The notes under the pieces were generated by a model. The model saw nothing but the letters and a program-made list of their open reading frames with translations. It was not told the origin of the DNA and did no database searches. A DNA stretch of 64,000 nt from Phycisphaeraceae bacterium (GTDB lineage Bacteria > Planctomycetota > Phycisphaerae > Phycisphaerales > UBA1924): assembly GCA_020639235.1 (NCBI GenBank), contig JACKHC010000001.1, forward strand, positions 930,001 through 994,000. Reading direction: 5' to 3'. The position numbers and the translations under genes are program-made. Below, in pieces: positions 8,737 to 18,414 of this stretch (position 1 is its first letter; every line of letters begins with the position of its first letter).

Positions 8737-10608
8737 ATGAACGCCACCCATGCCGCAAACGCCGATGCAGACTCCCATTCCGCGATCTCGACCTCGAAAC
8801 GGGGCCTGATTCAGGTCTGGTCGCGCACGCTCATCCCCACGGCCAAGGAAGCCCCGGCGGACGCCGAGGCCATCTCGCACAAACTGCTGGCGCGGGGCGG
8901 GTTCATCCGTCGGGTGAGCGCGGGCGTGTACACCTACCTGCCGCTGGGGTGGCGGGTGCTGGGCAAGGTCGCGGAGATCGTGCGGCAGGAGATGAACGCC
9001 GCGGGCGCGAGCGAACTGCTGATGCCCGCGCTGGCGCCGGTTGATCTGCTCAAGGAGACGGGGCGGGCGGAGGACTACGGCGACCTGCTGTTCCGCTTTA
9101 CGGATCGCCACCAGCGCGACACCTACCTCGGCCCGACGCACGAGGAGGTGATCACGGACCTGATGCGCAGCGCGATCACGAGTTACCGCCAGCTGCCGTT
9201 GAACCTGTACCAGATTCAGACGAAGTTCCGGGATGAGTTCCGGCCGCGGGCGGGGTTGCTGCGTGGCAGAGAGTTCGTGATGAAGGACGCGTACTCCTTC
9301 CACATGCACATCGAGGGCCCGGGCGGGCTGAACGACGCGTACGACGCGATGTACCGCGCCTATGAGAACATCTTCACGCGCTGCGGGCTGGACTTCACGG
9401 TGGTCGAGGCGGAGGCGGGGCCGATCGGCGGCAGCGCGAGCCACGAGTTCATGGTCAACACCGAGTCGGGCGAGGACACGATCCTCGTGTGCCCCAGGAC
9501 CGGGTACGCCGCCAATGTCGAGAAGTGCGAGATCGGCAGGCGCAAGGAGCCCGGCAAGGGCTATTTCAACGGCGATCCGCTGGGCGATCTGGAGGAGGTG
9601 CACACGCCGGAGTGCCCCGGAATCGAGGATGTGTGCAAGCTGCTCAAGACGAAGCCGCGGAACATGCTCAAGACGGTGGTGTTCCGCGCGCCGGAACTGG
9701 AGAAGTGGATCGTCGCGGTGGTGCGGGGTGATCACGATGTGAACGAGGGCAAGGTGCGCGATCTCGCCGGATCGCGGGTCGAACTGGCCGACGCGGCCGC
9801 TGCGACGAAGGCGGGCTTCGCGATCGGGTATGTCTCGCCACGTGCTGCGCTGAAAGTCGAGAATGTCATCATGCTCATCGACCGTGACGCGGCGGTCGGC
9901 TTCGATGATGAGGCGGGTAAAGCGATGTATTGGGTGACGGGCGCGGACAAGAAGGACTTCCATGTGAAGAAGTTCAACTGGCGCCGCGATATGGGCGCTG
10001 CGCTCGATGACGCGAGCAAGGTGAAAGTCGCCGATGTGCGCAACGCGATGGCGGGCGATCCGTCGCCGCGAGCGGGGGGGGCTGAAGGTGTGCAACTGGA
10101 AGCCAAGCGCGGCATCGAGGTCGGGCACATCTTCAAACTGGGCGTGAAGTACTCCGCGGCCATGAAGTTCGAGGTGCTCGACGACAACCAGCAGCGTCGC
10201 CCCGTCATCATGGGGTGCTACGGCATCGGCGTGTCGCGCACGGTCGCTTCGTGTGTGGAGATGAGCCACGACGACAACGGCATCGTCTGGCCCGCGGCGA
10301 TCGCGCCGTTCCATGTCATCATCACGCCGATGGATGTGGACCCGACGAGCAAGGCGATGGAGGTCGCGTGCAAGCTCTCCGGCGCGTTGTCGGAGGCGGG
10401 CATGGACGTGCTGATCGATGACCGCGAGGAGCGCCCCGGCGTGAAGTTCAAGGACGCCGACCTGATCGGCATCCCGGTCCGCCTGACGATCGGCGACAAG
10501 GCGCTGGCCGAGGACTCGGTGGAGTTCAAGCAGCGGACCGATGCCGGCAAGGGCTCGCTGGTGAAGATCGGCGATGTGGTCAGGAAGTGCGCCGGGGCGC
10601 TGGGCTGA
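8737..10608 (+). CDS. proS: Proline--tRNA ligase
   Basis: Class II synthetase charging tRNA-Pro. The 623-residue protein has the bacterial (ProS type 1) architecture. Motif 1 region is near GGFIRRVSAGVYTYLPLG. Motif 2 is KFRDEFRPRAGLLRGREF, followed by VMKDAYSFH. An insertion (editing) domain occupies about residues 240-420. Motif 3 is near IMGCYGIGVSRTVA, and the anticodon-binding domain runs to the end. About 25 extra N-terminal residues precede the conserved start. A Gly/Ala-rich loop at 10070-10085 is coded by a run of eight G. The gene converges with the beta-helix gene 6 bases away. Confidence 0.96.
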   Translation: MNATHAANADADSHSAISTSKRGLIQVWSRTLIPTAKEAPADAEAISHKLLARGGFIRRVSAGVYTYLPLGWRVLGKVAEIVRQEMNAAGASELLMPALAPVDLLKETGRAEDYGDLLFRFTDRHQRDTYLGPTHEEVITDLMRSAITSYRQLPLNLYQIQTKFRDEFRPRAGLLRGREFVMKDAYSFHMHIEGPGGLNDAYDAMYRAYENIFTRCGLDFTVVEAEAGPIGGSASHEFMVNTESGEDTILVCPRTGYAANVEKCEIGRRKEPGKGYFNGDPLGDLEEVHTPECPGIEDVCKLLKTKPRNMLKTVVFRAPELEKWIVAVVRGDHDVNEGKVRDLAGSRVELADAAAATKAGFAIGYVSPRAALKVENVIMLIDRDAAVGFDDEAGKAMYWVTGADKKDFHVKKFNWRRDMGAALDDASKVKVADVRNAMAGDPSPRAGGAEGVQLEAKRGIEVGHIFKLGVKYSAAMKFEVLDDNQQRRPVIMGCYGIGVSRTVASCVEMSHDDNGIVWPAAIAPFHVIITPMDVDPTSKAMEVACKLSGALSEAGMDVLIDDREERPGVKFKDADLIGIPVRLTIGDKALAEDSVEFKQRTDAGKGSLVKIGDVVRKCAGALG

Positions 10609-10614
10609 TATCAA

Positions 10615-11655
10615 TCAGTGGATGATGTTGGCGAAGGGGCTCACGGCGTTGGACGCCAGACTGAGCGGTCCGATGTCGTTTCCCGTGCTGCCCGAGAACG
10701 AGGTCGTGTTGTCGTGGAAGGTGTTGCGGATGATGACTTCCTCGCCGTTGGTGGTCATCCGAACGCCGATGTCGTTGCTGGAGAGATGATTGGAGTCCAC
10801 TCGATTGTCTCCGCACCGGACATAGATCCCCGCGCCGTCGGTGACGGCGGTGCCGTTGAGATTGCAGACATTCCCGACGATCGAGTTGCTGGTGCAGACG
10901 TTGATGCCGTTCTCGCCGTTCTGGCTGCAGGTGTTGTTACGGATGACCCATCCGCCGCCTGAGTTCTGCGCGATGCCGCTGAATGTATTGAAGATTGTTG
11001 TGTTCCGTTCGCAGACGCCGCCCGAGCCGCCCAGGTTGATGCCGGAGAGACTGTTGCTGTTGGCGGTGCACTCGACGACGGTCGCGCCGCTGCCGGTGTT
11101 GATGCCGTAGATCGTGTTGGCGACGGCCTGGCACCGGACGATGGTGGTCGGCCCGTTGCTCCCGGCGAGGTCGAAGCCACTGGCGCCGCATCTGTCCGCC
11201 TTGACGCCTTCGATATACAGGCGCGCCCCGCTCAGGGAGATGCCGTCGTCCGTCCAGTCGCGGACGACTCCGTTGAGGATGGTGACGCCCCGGAAGCCGG
11301 GCTCGTTACGGATGCCGATCGCGGCGGCGCCCGGCGTTCCGGCCAGGGTGAAGCCCATCATGTCGATCGTTACGTTATCGCAGGCGATCTCGATGCCGTG
11401 CTTGTTGGCAACGCCTTGCACATCCCCGACGAGGTAGTACGAGCCCGGCTGGGTGATGCGGAAGAGCGAGTCGGCGTCGCCGGGTGTGGTGTCGAGACTG
11501 ATGACGGTTCGCGGCTCGACCCAGTCGAGCCCCTTCATGGTGGGCGTCACCGGGCCCGCGGGCGGGTTGAGGTCTCCGGCGCTCACGAGCATCGCCGCCG
11601 CGACGATGACCGATATACCGAGAATGAGGGAGTTGCTTCCGTAGGCTGTGCGCAT
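10615..11655 (-). CDS. Secreted right-handed beta-helix (NosD-like) protein
   Basis: About 346 residues. An N-terminal signal/anchor (SLILGISVIVAAAMLVSAG) is followed by FRITQPGSYYLVGDV and then repeated short units such as NVTIDMMGF, GVTILNGVVRDW, NSLSGINLGGSG and NRVDSNHLSSNDIGVRM. These are the parallel beta-helix (pectate-lyase/NosD) pattern. Such proteins bind or cleave polysaccharide, or serve as adhesins; no catalytic residues can be assigned here. Unlike its neighbours it lacks a dockerin. I chose ATG 11655 because GGAG lies 7 bases before it. Confidence 0.8.
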   Translation of the reverse strand: MRTAYGSNSLILGISVIVAAAMLVSAGDLNPPAGPVTPTMKGLDWVEPRTVISLDTTPGDADSLFRITQPGSYYLVGDVQGVANKHGIEIACDNVTIDMMGFTLAGTPGAAAIGIRNEPGFRGVTILNGVVRDWTDDGISLSGARLYIEGVKADRCGASGFDLAGSNGPTTIVRCQAVANTIYGINTGSGATVVECTANSNSLSGINLGGSGGVCERNTTIFNTFSGIAQNSGGGWVIRNNTCSQNGENGINVCTSNSIVGNVCNLNGTAVTDGAGIYVRCGDNRVDSNHLSSNDIGVRMTTNGEEVIIRNTFHDNTTSFSGSTGNDIGPLSLASNAVSPFANIIH

Positions 11656-11749
11656 GGCAAATCTCCGTGGGGGTTTCCTAAGAAGCATGCGCCGTCGATC
11701 GTGCCGCCGGCCAGAAACGGCGGCAGATCAACCCAAGAATCCCCTCTGG

Positions 11750-11755
11750 TAGAAT
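11750..11755 (+). promoter_or_regulatory. -10-like hexamer placed for leaderless mRNA
   Basis: TAGAAT, five of six consensus bases and preceded by GG, ends 6 bases before the ATG at 11762. There is no ribosome site. Confidence 0.55.
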
Positions 11756-11761
11756 CCTGTC

Positions 11762-12295
11762 ATGCCGAACAACTACCCGCCGCAGTACCGCACCCCCTCG
11801 AATGGCCTCGGGATCGCGGGCTTCATCGTGTCCCTGGTCGGGATTGTCGGCTCGTGCGGCCTGCTGTGCCCGGTTGGGCTCTTGATGTCCATCATCGCGA
11901 TGCGGCGCGAGCCGCGCGGCTTCGCCATCGCGGGACTCATCATCGGGCTGCTCGGCTCGTTGTGGATCTTCATCGCGCTGGGGTTCATCATTCTGACCGG
12001 CGGGGTTGTCGCGGCCGCGGTGGCGCTTGGGATCGCGGCGATCCCGCACGCTGCGGCGGTTGCCGAGATGGTGCAACTCGCGCCGCAGGTCGAGCAGTAC
12101 CGCCAGGCCAACGGCTCGCTCCCGGCCGCCGTCTCGCAGTTGCCCAATGTGACCAACGAGCAGATCACCGATCCGTGGGGCAACGCGTACCTCATCGTGC
12201 CGGATGCCACGGGCAACGGATTCACGCTCGTTTCGATGGGCCCCGACGGTCAGCCGTCCACGGGCGATGAGATCGACTTCCGTTCGACGCGCTGA
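11762..12295 (+). CDS. DUF4190-like membrane protein with pseudopilin-like tail
   Basis: A 177-residue protein. The N-terminal half has GLGIAGFIVSLVGIVG and FAIAGLIIGLLGSLWIFIAL, the paired hydrophobic segments typical of DUF4190 proteins. After a third hydrophobic stretch, the C-terminal ~75 residues (LPAAVSQLP, ITDPWGNAYLIVPD, FTLVSMGPDGQPSTGDEI) match the DPWGxPY...SxGPDG...DDI pattern of the C-terminal domain of type II secretion major pseudopilins (GspG). The combination suggests a membrane-tethered, calcium-binding pseudopilin-like module. Function unknown. Confidence 0.75.
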   Translation: MPNNYPPQYRTPSNGLGIAGFIVSLVGIVGSCGLLCPVGLLMSIIAMRREPRGFAIAGLIIGLLGSLWIFIALGFIILTGGVVAAAVALGIAAIPHAAAVAEMVQLAPQVEQYRQANGSLPAAVSQLPNVTNEQITDPWGNAYLIVPDATGNGFTLVSMGPDGQPSTGDEIDFRSTR

Positions 12296-12302
12296 CACCC
12301 GC

Positions 12303-12308
12303 TACCAT
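12303..12308 (+). promoter_or_regulatory. -10-like hexamer placed for leaderless purE mRNA
   Basis: TACCAT ends 8 bases before the purE ATG, with no Shine-Dalgarno sequence between them. Confidence 0.45.
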
Positions 12309-12316
12309 CTGGGCAC

Positions 12317-12847
12317 ATGAGCGACTCGTCTGAACAACCTCTCGTCGGCGTCATCATGGGCTCGCGCTCGGACTGGGAGACCATGCGCCACGCGAGCGAG
12401 GCGCTGGCCGAACTCCGCGTTCACCACGAGACACGCATCGTCTCGGCGCACCGGACGCCGGATCTGCTGTTCGAGTACGCCTCGACCGCTGCGGCACGCG
12501 GTCTCAAGGTCATCATCGCCGGCGCGGGCGGGGCCGCGCACTTGCCCGGCATGTGCGCCGCCAAGACGACGCTCCCGGTGCTGGGCGTGCCGGTGGAGTC
12601 GGCGGCCCTCAAGGGGCTCGACTCGCTGCTCTCGATCGTGCAGATGCCGGGGGGCGTGCCCGTCGCGACGCTGGCGATCGGCAAGGCCGGTGCGCGCAAC
12701 GCGGGCTTGTTGGCCGCGTCTATCCTCGCGCTCTCCGACAATGCGCTCGCCCAGCGTCTCGCCGACTTCCGCACAAAGCAGACCGAGTCCGTGCGGGATG
12801 GGGCGGGGGGGGGCGATCCGTCGCAATCCGGGCCGAGACTCGCATGA
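12317..12847 (+). CDS. purE: N5-carboxyaminoimidazole ribonucleotide mutase
   Basis: Converts N5-CAIR to CAIR in de novo purine synthesis, using the product of PurK encoded next to it. The 176-residue protein shows the class I PurE signature: GVIMGSRSDWETM (phosphate-binding loop), SAHRTPDLLFEYA with the catalytic His, and AGAGGAAHLPGM. The C-terminal ~15 residues (DGAGGGDPSQSG) are a family-atypical Gly-rich tail coded partly by a run of nine G at 12805-12813. The stop codon overlaps the purK start (ATGA). Confidence 0.96.
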   Translation: MSDSSEQPLVGVIMGSRSDWETMRHASEALAELRVHHETRIVSAHRTPDLLFEYASTAAARGLKVIIAGAGGAAHLPGMCAAKTTLPVLGVPVESAALKGLDSLLSIVQMPGGVPVATLAIGKAGARNAGLLAASILALSDNALAQRLADFRTKQTESVRDGAGGGDPSQSGPRLA

Positions 12848-13952
12848 TCGTCGCGGTTCTGGGAGCCGGGCAACTGGGTCGGATGCTCGCGCTGGCGGGC
12901 GTCCCGCTCGGCATGAAGTTCCGGTTCCTCTCCACCTCGCCCGGCGCGTGCGCGGGGGATGTCGGCGAGGTGGTCGTGGGGCCGCGCTTCGATGATGAGG
13001 ACTCGATCAAGCGCCTGGTCAAGGGCGAGGCGGACATCGTCACCTACGAGTTCGAGAACATCCCGGCGCGGGCGATCGAGGTCGCGGCACGGTACGCGCC
13101 GGTGCTGCCCGGCGCGCTGGCGCTCACTCTGGCGCAGGACCGCGTCGATGAGAAGAACTTCTTCCGGTCGATCGATATCAAGACGCCCGACTTCCACGCC
13201 ATTGCTACGCGGCACGATCTCGACGCCGCGGCCGATGCGGTCGGATGCCCGTTTGTGCTCAAGACGCGGCGCTTCGGGTACGACGGCAAGGGCCAGCGGG
13301 TCATCAAGTCTCGGGACGAACTCGACTCGGCGTGGGAGGCGCTGGGGGCGCACGAGGGGGGGCTGATCGCCGAGCGGTTCATCCGGTTCGACCGCGAGTT
13401 GTCGGTCATCGGCGTGCGCAGCAGCAGGGGCGAGACGGCGGTGTATCCGATCACCCAGAATGTCCATCGCGATGGCATTTTGCACACTTCCTTTGCGCCA
13501 GCGCCCGATCTGTCCGCGGACCTCGTGGAGCGGGCGAACGCGATCGTCACGCGCGCGATGCACGAGATGGATTACGCGGGCGTCCTGGCGATCGAGCTGT
13601 TCGAGGTGGGCGGCGATCTGCTCGTGAACGAGATGGCCCCGCGCGTGCACAACTCCGGGCACTGGACGATCGACGGCGCGCAGACATCCCAGTTCGAGAA
13701 CCATATCCGCGCCATCACCGGGCTCCCGCTCGGCCCGACCTCGATGCGTCCGGGGATCGCGCACGCGGGCATGCTGAACCTCGTGGGCGATCACCCGCCG
13801 GTCTCCAAGCTCCTCACGGTGCCGGGGGCACGGGTGCACCTCTACGGCAAGGCCCCCAAGCCGGGCCGGAAGGTCGGGCATCTGAACTTCGGTGCGGCGA
13901 GCGAGTCGGCGGTGCGCGCTTCGATGGAGGCGGCCGGTACCATGCTCCCCCG

Positions 13953-13956
<4 letters not shown>
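12844..13956 (+). CDS. purK: N5-carboxyaminoimidazole ribonucleotide synthase
   Basis: ATP-grasp enzyme that carboxylates AIR with bicarbonate and ATP to give N5-CAIR for PurE. The 370-residue protein begins IVAVLGAGQLGRMLALAG (Rossmann-like preATP-grasp). It has TYEFENIP, then CPFVLKTRRFGYDGKGQ (ATP-grasp glycine loop), and NEMAPRVHNSGHWTIDGA near the metal site. The ATG at 12844 sits in the 4-base overlap with purE, so translation is probably coupled. The 3' end overlaps tyrS in the same way. Confidence 0.96.
13938..13943 (+). promoter_or_regulatory. Possible internal -10 hexamer for tyrS
   Basis: GG-TACCAT inside the end of purK ends 9 bases before the tyrS ATG. It matches the arrangement at other genes in the window, but translational coupling to purK is an equal explanation. 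Confidence 0.3.
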
Positions 13957-15278
<1,322 letters not shown>

Positions 15279-15357
15279 GTTGGGCGTCTATTGCCCCACG
15301 ATTCGATAGGATTTTGGCCGCAACCCACGGTTTTTGCGTGAGTTCCGCGCGGTCCTA

Positions 15358-15366
15358 TGGCATAAT
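15358..15366 (+). promoter_or_regulatory. Putative extended -10 promoter for the CBS gene
   Basis: TGG-CATAAT resembles an extended -10 element (TGn plus five of six consensus bases). It lies ~98 bases before the ATG. No well-spaced -35 is visible. Confidence 0.45.
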
Positions 15367-15463
15367 TCCTGATTGGAGAGCTCCCGCACAGGACAAGCGG
15401 GGGCGTGGGGGAGAGAGAGGTCGAGCGACGCCCCGGCCATATGGACGGGCGAAAGGAGGGCTC

Positions 15464-15907
15464 ATGCCGACCATCGATCATCTGTTGTCGCGCAAACCGG
15501 CCGACCGGCAACGCGTGGTCACGATCTCGAAGAACGCGACGGCGCTCGAGGCGGCGCGCGTGATGAACGATCACCACATCGGGGCGCTCGTCGTCACCGA
15601 CGACGACCACACCGTGGCGGGCATCTTCACGGAGCGCGACCTGCTCACGCGCATCGTCTCGGCCCAGCGGGCGCCGGAGAAGACCCGTGTCGCGGATGTG
15701 ATGACCACGAATGTCGTGGTCTGCTCGCCCGAAACGCGGTGCGACGATGTGCGCCACATCATGCGCGAGAAGCGCATCCGTCATATCCCGGTGACGGAGG
15801 GGCGGCGGCTCATGGGCATGATCTCGATCGGCGATCTCAACACCGCCGAGGTCAAGGTGCTCGCCGAGACGATCACCTATCTCGAGCAGTTCGTCGCGCC
15901 GAGCTGA
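15464..15907 (+). CDS. Two-CBS-domain protein
   Basis: A 147-residue cytosolic protein made of two CBS repeats. The first covers residues ~15-65 (NATALEAARVMNDHHIGALV...GIFTERDLLTRI). The second covers ~75-130 (DVMTTNVVVCSPETR...IRHIPVTEGRRLMGMISIGDL). Paired CBS domains usually bind adenine nucleotides and regulate partners; there is no attached effector domain here. The start is set by a near-perfect ribosome site, AAAGGAGGG at 15451-15459. It converges with the HNH gene. Confidence 0.92.
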   Translation: MPTIDHLLSRKPADRQRVVTISKNATALEAARVMNDHHIGALVVTDDDHTVAGIFTERDLLTRIVSAQRAPEKTRVADVMTTNVVVCSPETRCDDVRHIMREKRIRHIPVTEGRRLMGMISIGDLNTAEVKVLAETITYLEQFVAPS

Positions 15908-15908
15908 T

Positions 15909-16649
15909 CTAGCGCAGTTCGACCGACCAGTACGCGTTGTCGAGGAAGGCCTTCCACGACTGGTACCGGTCTTGGCCGAGGCGCACCGCGATCTGCGGAT
16001 TCCGCTTCGGGCGTACGGGCTTCTTGCAGAGGCGCATGTGCGCCTGCTCGGGTGTTCGGCCGCCCTTCTTGGCGTTGCACCGGACGCACGCGCACACCAG
16101 GTTCTCCCAGGTGTCCTGCCCGCCCTGGGCGCGGGGCGTCACGTGGTCGATCGACAGTTCGTTGGTCGGGAAGTACTTGCCGCAGTACTGGCAACGGTTG
16201 CGGTCGCGCGCAAAGAGATTGCGCCGGTTGAGTTTCACGCGCTGATCGGGCAGGCGGTCGTACCCGAGCAGGCGGATCACCTTGGGGACCGCGATGTCGA
16301 GGCGCACCGTGCGCACCCAGTCGTGCTTCTCGTGCTCGAACTGCTGCTGGAGTTCGGAGATCTCCGTCCACGACTCGAAGTCGTAGGAGATGTACTGACC
16401 TTCATCGACATGAATCACTTCCGCCAGACTCTTGGTGAGCAGGCAGAACGCACGGCGCGCGCTGATGACACGCACCGCCACGTACAGCTTGTTCAGGACC
16501 AGGACCTTCGCGTCCAGCGCCGAGCCGCCCCCGACCGCCCCGGCGGCGACCGACGCGAAGGCGGCTACACCGTCGGGCGCATCCTCGCCCTGCAAGTCGG
16601 CCAGAGTCACCCGCTCGTGGCCGTTCCGGGATGTGCTCGATCGGCTCAT
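15909..16649 (-). CDS. HNH endonuclease family protein
   Basis: About 246 residues. The C-terminal half holds the HNH/zinc site: CQYCGKYFPTNELSIDHVTP with catalytic His, then ENLVCACVRCNAKKGGRT with the second Cys pair and Asn. The N-terminal ~60 residues are Ser/Gly-rich with a GAVGGGSALD stretch. The middle (VLVLNKLYVAVRVISARRAFCLLTK) matches the N-terminal part of widespread stand-alone bacterial HNH proteins. The function of this family is not established; the lack of mobile-element neighbours argues against a homing nuclease. ATG 16649 is preferred over 16712 because GGAG motifs precede it. Confidence 0.88.
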   Translation of the reverse strand: MSRSSTSRNGHERVTLADLQGEDAPDGVAAFASVAAGAVGGGSALDAKVLVLNKLYVAVRVISARRAFCLLTKSLAEVIHVDEGQYISYDFESWTEISELQQQFEHEKHDWVRTVRLDIAVPKVIRLLGYDRLPDQRVKLNRRNLFARDRNRCQYCGKYFPTNELSIDHVTPRAQGGQDTWENLVCACVRCNAKKGGRTPEQAHMRLCKKPVRPKRNPQIAVRLGQDRYQSWKAFLDNAYWSVELR

Positions 16650-16798
16650 CTCCGCTCGCTCCGACCCGCTCTGGGTCCCATGAAACCTAGCCGTCGCGGG
16701 TGGGTCTGGCAAGTGTTATCGACTTGTAAGGACACCGACTCGAGGGGAGACGGGGCGAATCACGGCCCCGATTCGCGTCCCGGCGCGGTTCTCGGCGG

Positions 16799-18394
16799 CT
16801 AGTGGCGGAAATGGCGGATTCCCGTGGTCAGGCAGGTGACGCCGCTCTTGTCGCACAGGTCGAATGTCTCCGCGTCCCGCTTCGATCCCCCCGGATGGAC
16901 GATCACCCCCACGCCCGCCCCGATCAGGACCTCGGGCCCGTCGGCGAAGGGGAAGAAGGCATCGCTCGCGGCGATGGCGCCCCGCGCCGCTCTGCCGGCC
17001 TTGCTCACCGCGACGCGGCACGCGCCGACGCGGTCCATCTGCCCCGCGCCCGCGCCGAACATCCGCACGCCGCCCTCGTCGACGCCGCCGATCACGATCG
17101 CGTTGCTCGCCAGGTGCTTGCCCATCACCCACACCGCGCCCGCGGCGTGCATGGTCGCGTCATCGGGCGCCGGCCCCGCGGCATGGGTCCATCGCGCGAC
17201 ATCGGCCAACGCCGCGTCCCGTTCCTGCACGAGCATCCCACCCGGAATCGTCTTCATTTGCAGCGCGCCCGGTGACGTGCGTTCGATCGCGCCGACCGCC
17301 AGCAAGCGCACATTCGCCCACCGATCGCGCAGCCGCTCCAGCGCGGCCTTCGAGAACGACGGCGCGAGGATCACCTCCAGGAACACGCCCTGCTCGCACA
17401 GCCGCTCTGCTGATGCCTCGTCCATCTCACGCGACAGCGCGAGGATGCCGCCGAACGCGGCGATCGGGTCGCCCGCCATTGCCAGGTTGCAGGCGCTGCG
17501 CGCATCGCCCGCCACCGATGCGCCGCACGGGTTGGCGTGCTTGATGACGCACGCCGCGACGCGTGCCGGCTCCTGCGCCGCCAGATCGCGTACGAGTTCC
17601 AGCGCGGCGGCGGCGTCGTTGAGGTTGTTGTACGACAACTCTTTGCCGTGGAGCTGCTCGGCGCCCACGACATTGGCGCCCGCGAACGATGCGTCCCGGT
17701 ACACCGAGGCGTGCTGGTGGGGGTTCTCGCCGTATCGCAGCTCGCTCTGGATCGGCATCGACACCGACATGATCCGCGGGAATCGTTCCCCCTCGCCCCT
17801 GGAGAGGTACGAGGCGATGGCGGCGTCGTAGGCGCTGGTTCGCGCGAAGGCCGCCGCCGAGAGTTCCCGCCGGAGCGCCCGCGATGTGCTCCCGTCGAGC
17901 TTTTTGAGTTCTTCCGTCACGCGCCCGTATTGATCCGGGTCCGTCACGACCGCGACCCATTCGTGATTCTTGGCGGCCGATCGCACCATGGCGGGCCCGC
18001 CGATGTCGATCTGCTCGACGGCCTCGTCGCGCGTCACGCCGTCGCGCGCGATGGTCTTCTCGAAGGGGTACAGGTTCACGCACAGCAGATCGATCCCCTC
18101 GATGCCGTGCGCTTCCATCGCGTCGGTGTGGGACTTCTCATCGCGGACCGCCAGCAGGCCGCCATGCACCTTGGGGTGGAGCGTCTTGACGCGCCCGTCC
18201 ATCATCTCCGGGAAGCCCGTCACTTCGTCGATGGGCGTGACTCTGAGCCCGGCCTCGGTGAGCGCTCTGGCCGTTCCGCCCGTGGAGATCAGTTCAACGC
18301 CTAGCGCAGCGAGCGAGCGTGCCAACGCCACAACGCCGCGCTTGTCCGACACGCTGAGCAGCGCCCGCCGGATCGCCACGAGTCCATCTTGCAT
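16799..18394 (-). CDS. purH: Bifunctional AICAR transformylase/IMP cyclohydrolase
   Basis: Catalyses the last two steps to IMP. The 531-residue protein has the N-terminal IMP cyclohydrolase domain (ALLSVSDKRGVVALARSL, ISTGGTARAL, GRVKTLHPKVHGGLLA). It also has the C-terminal formyltransferase domain (LRYGENPHQHASVY, LSYNNLNDAAAAL, CVIKHANPCG with the catalytic Lys-His pair, and SDAFFPFAD). Length and motifs are normal. It lies 20 bases downstream of the beta-propeller lipoprotein gene, so the two may share a transcript, though they have no evident functional link. Confidence 0.96.
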   Translation of the reverse strand: MQDGLVAIRRALLSVSDKRGVVALARSLAALGVELISTGGTARALTEAGLRVTPIDEVTGFPEMMDGRVKTLHPKVHGGLLAVRDEKSHTDAMEAHGIEGIDLLCVNLYPFEKTIARDGVTRDEAVEQIDIGGPAMVRSAAKNHEWVAVVTDPDQYGRVTEELKKLDGSTSRALRRELSAAAFARTSAYDAAIASYLSRGEGERFPRIMSVSMPIQSELRYGENPHQHASVYRDASFAGANVVGAEQLHGKELSYNNLNDAAAALELVRDLAAQEPARVAACVIKHANPCGASVAGDARSACNLAMAGDPIAAFGGILALSREMDEASAERLCEQGVFLEVILAPSFSKAALERLRDRWANVRLLAVGAIERTSPGALQMKTIPGGMLVQERDAALADVARWTHAAGPAPDDATMHAAGAVWVMGKHLASNAIVIGGVDEGGVRMFGAGAGQMDRVGACRVAVSKAGRAARGAIAASDAFFPFADGPEVLIGAGVGVIVHPGGSKRDAETFDLCDKSGVTCLTTGIRHFRH

Positions 18395-18414
18395 CGCCAG
18401 ACGATCCCCTGTGT

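Noticed and set aside
8644..10614. Very long minus-strand open frame opposite proS
   Set aside because: Its product is Arg/His/Leu-rich with no domain, as expected for the antisense of a GC-rich gene. Only the 3' end (7849-8643) is a real dockerin gene with its own ribosome site.
15909..16649. HNH gene as part of a mobile intron or defence island
   Set aside because: No intron structure, inverted repeats or defence genes surround it, and stand-alone HNH proteins of this type are common in planctomycetes.
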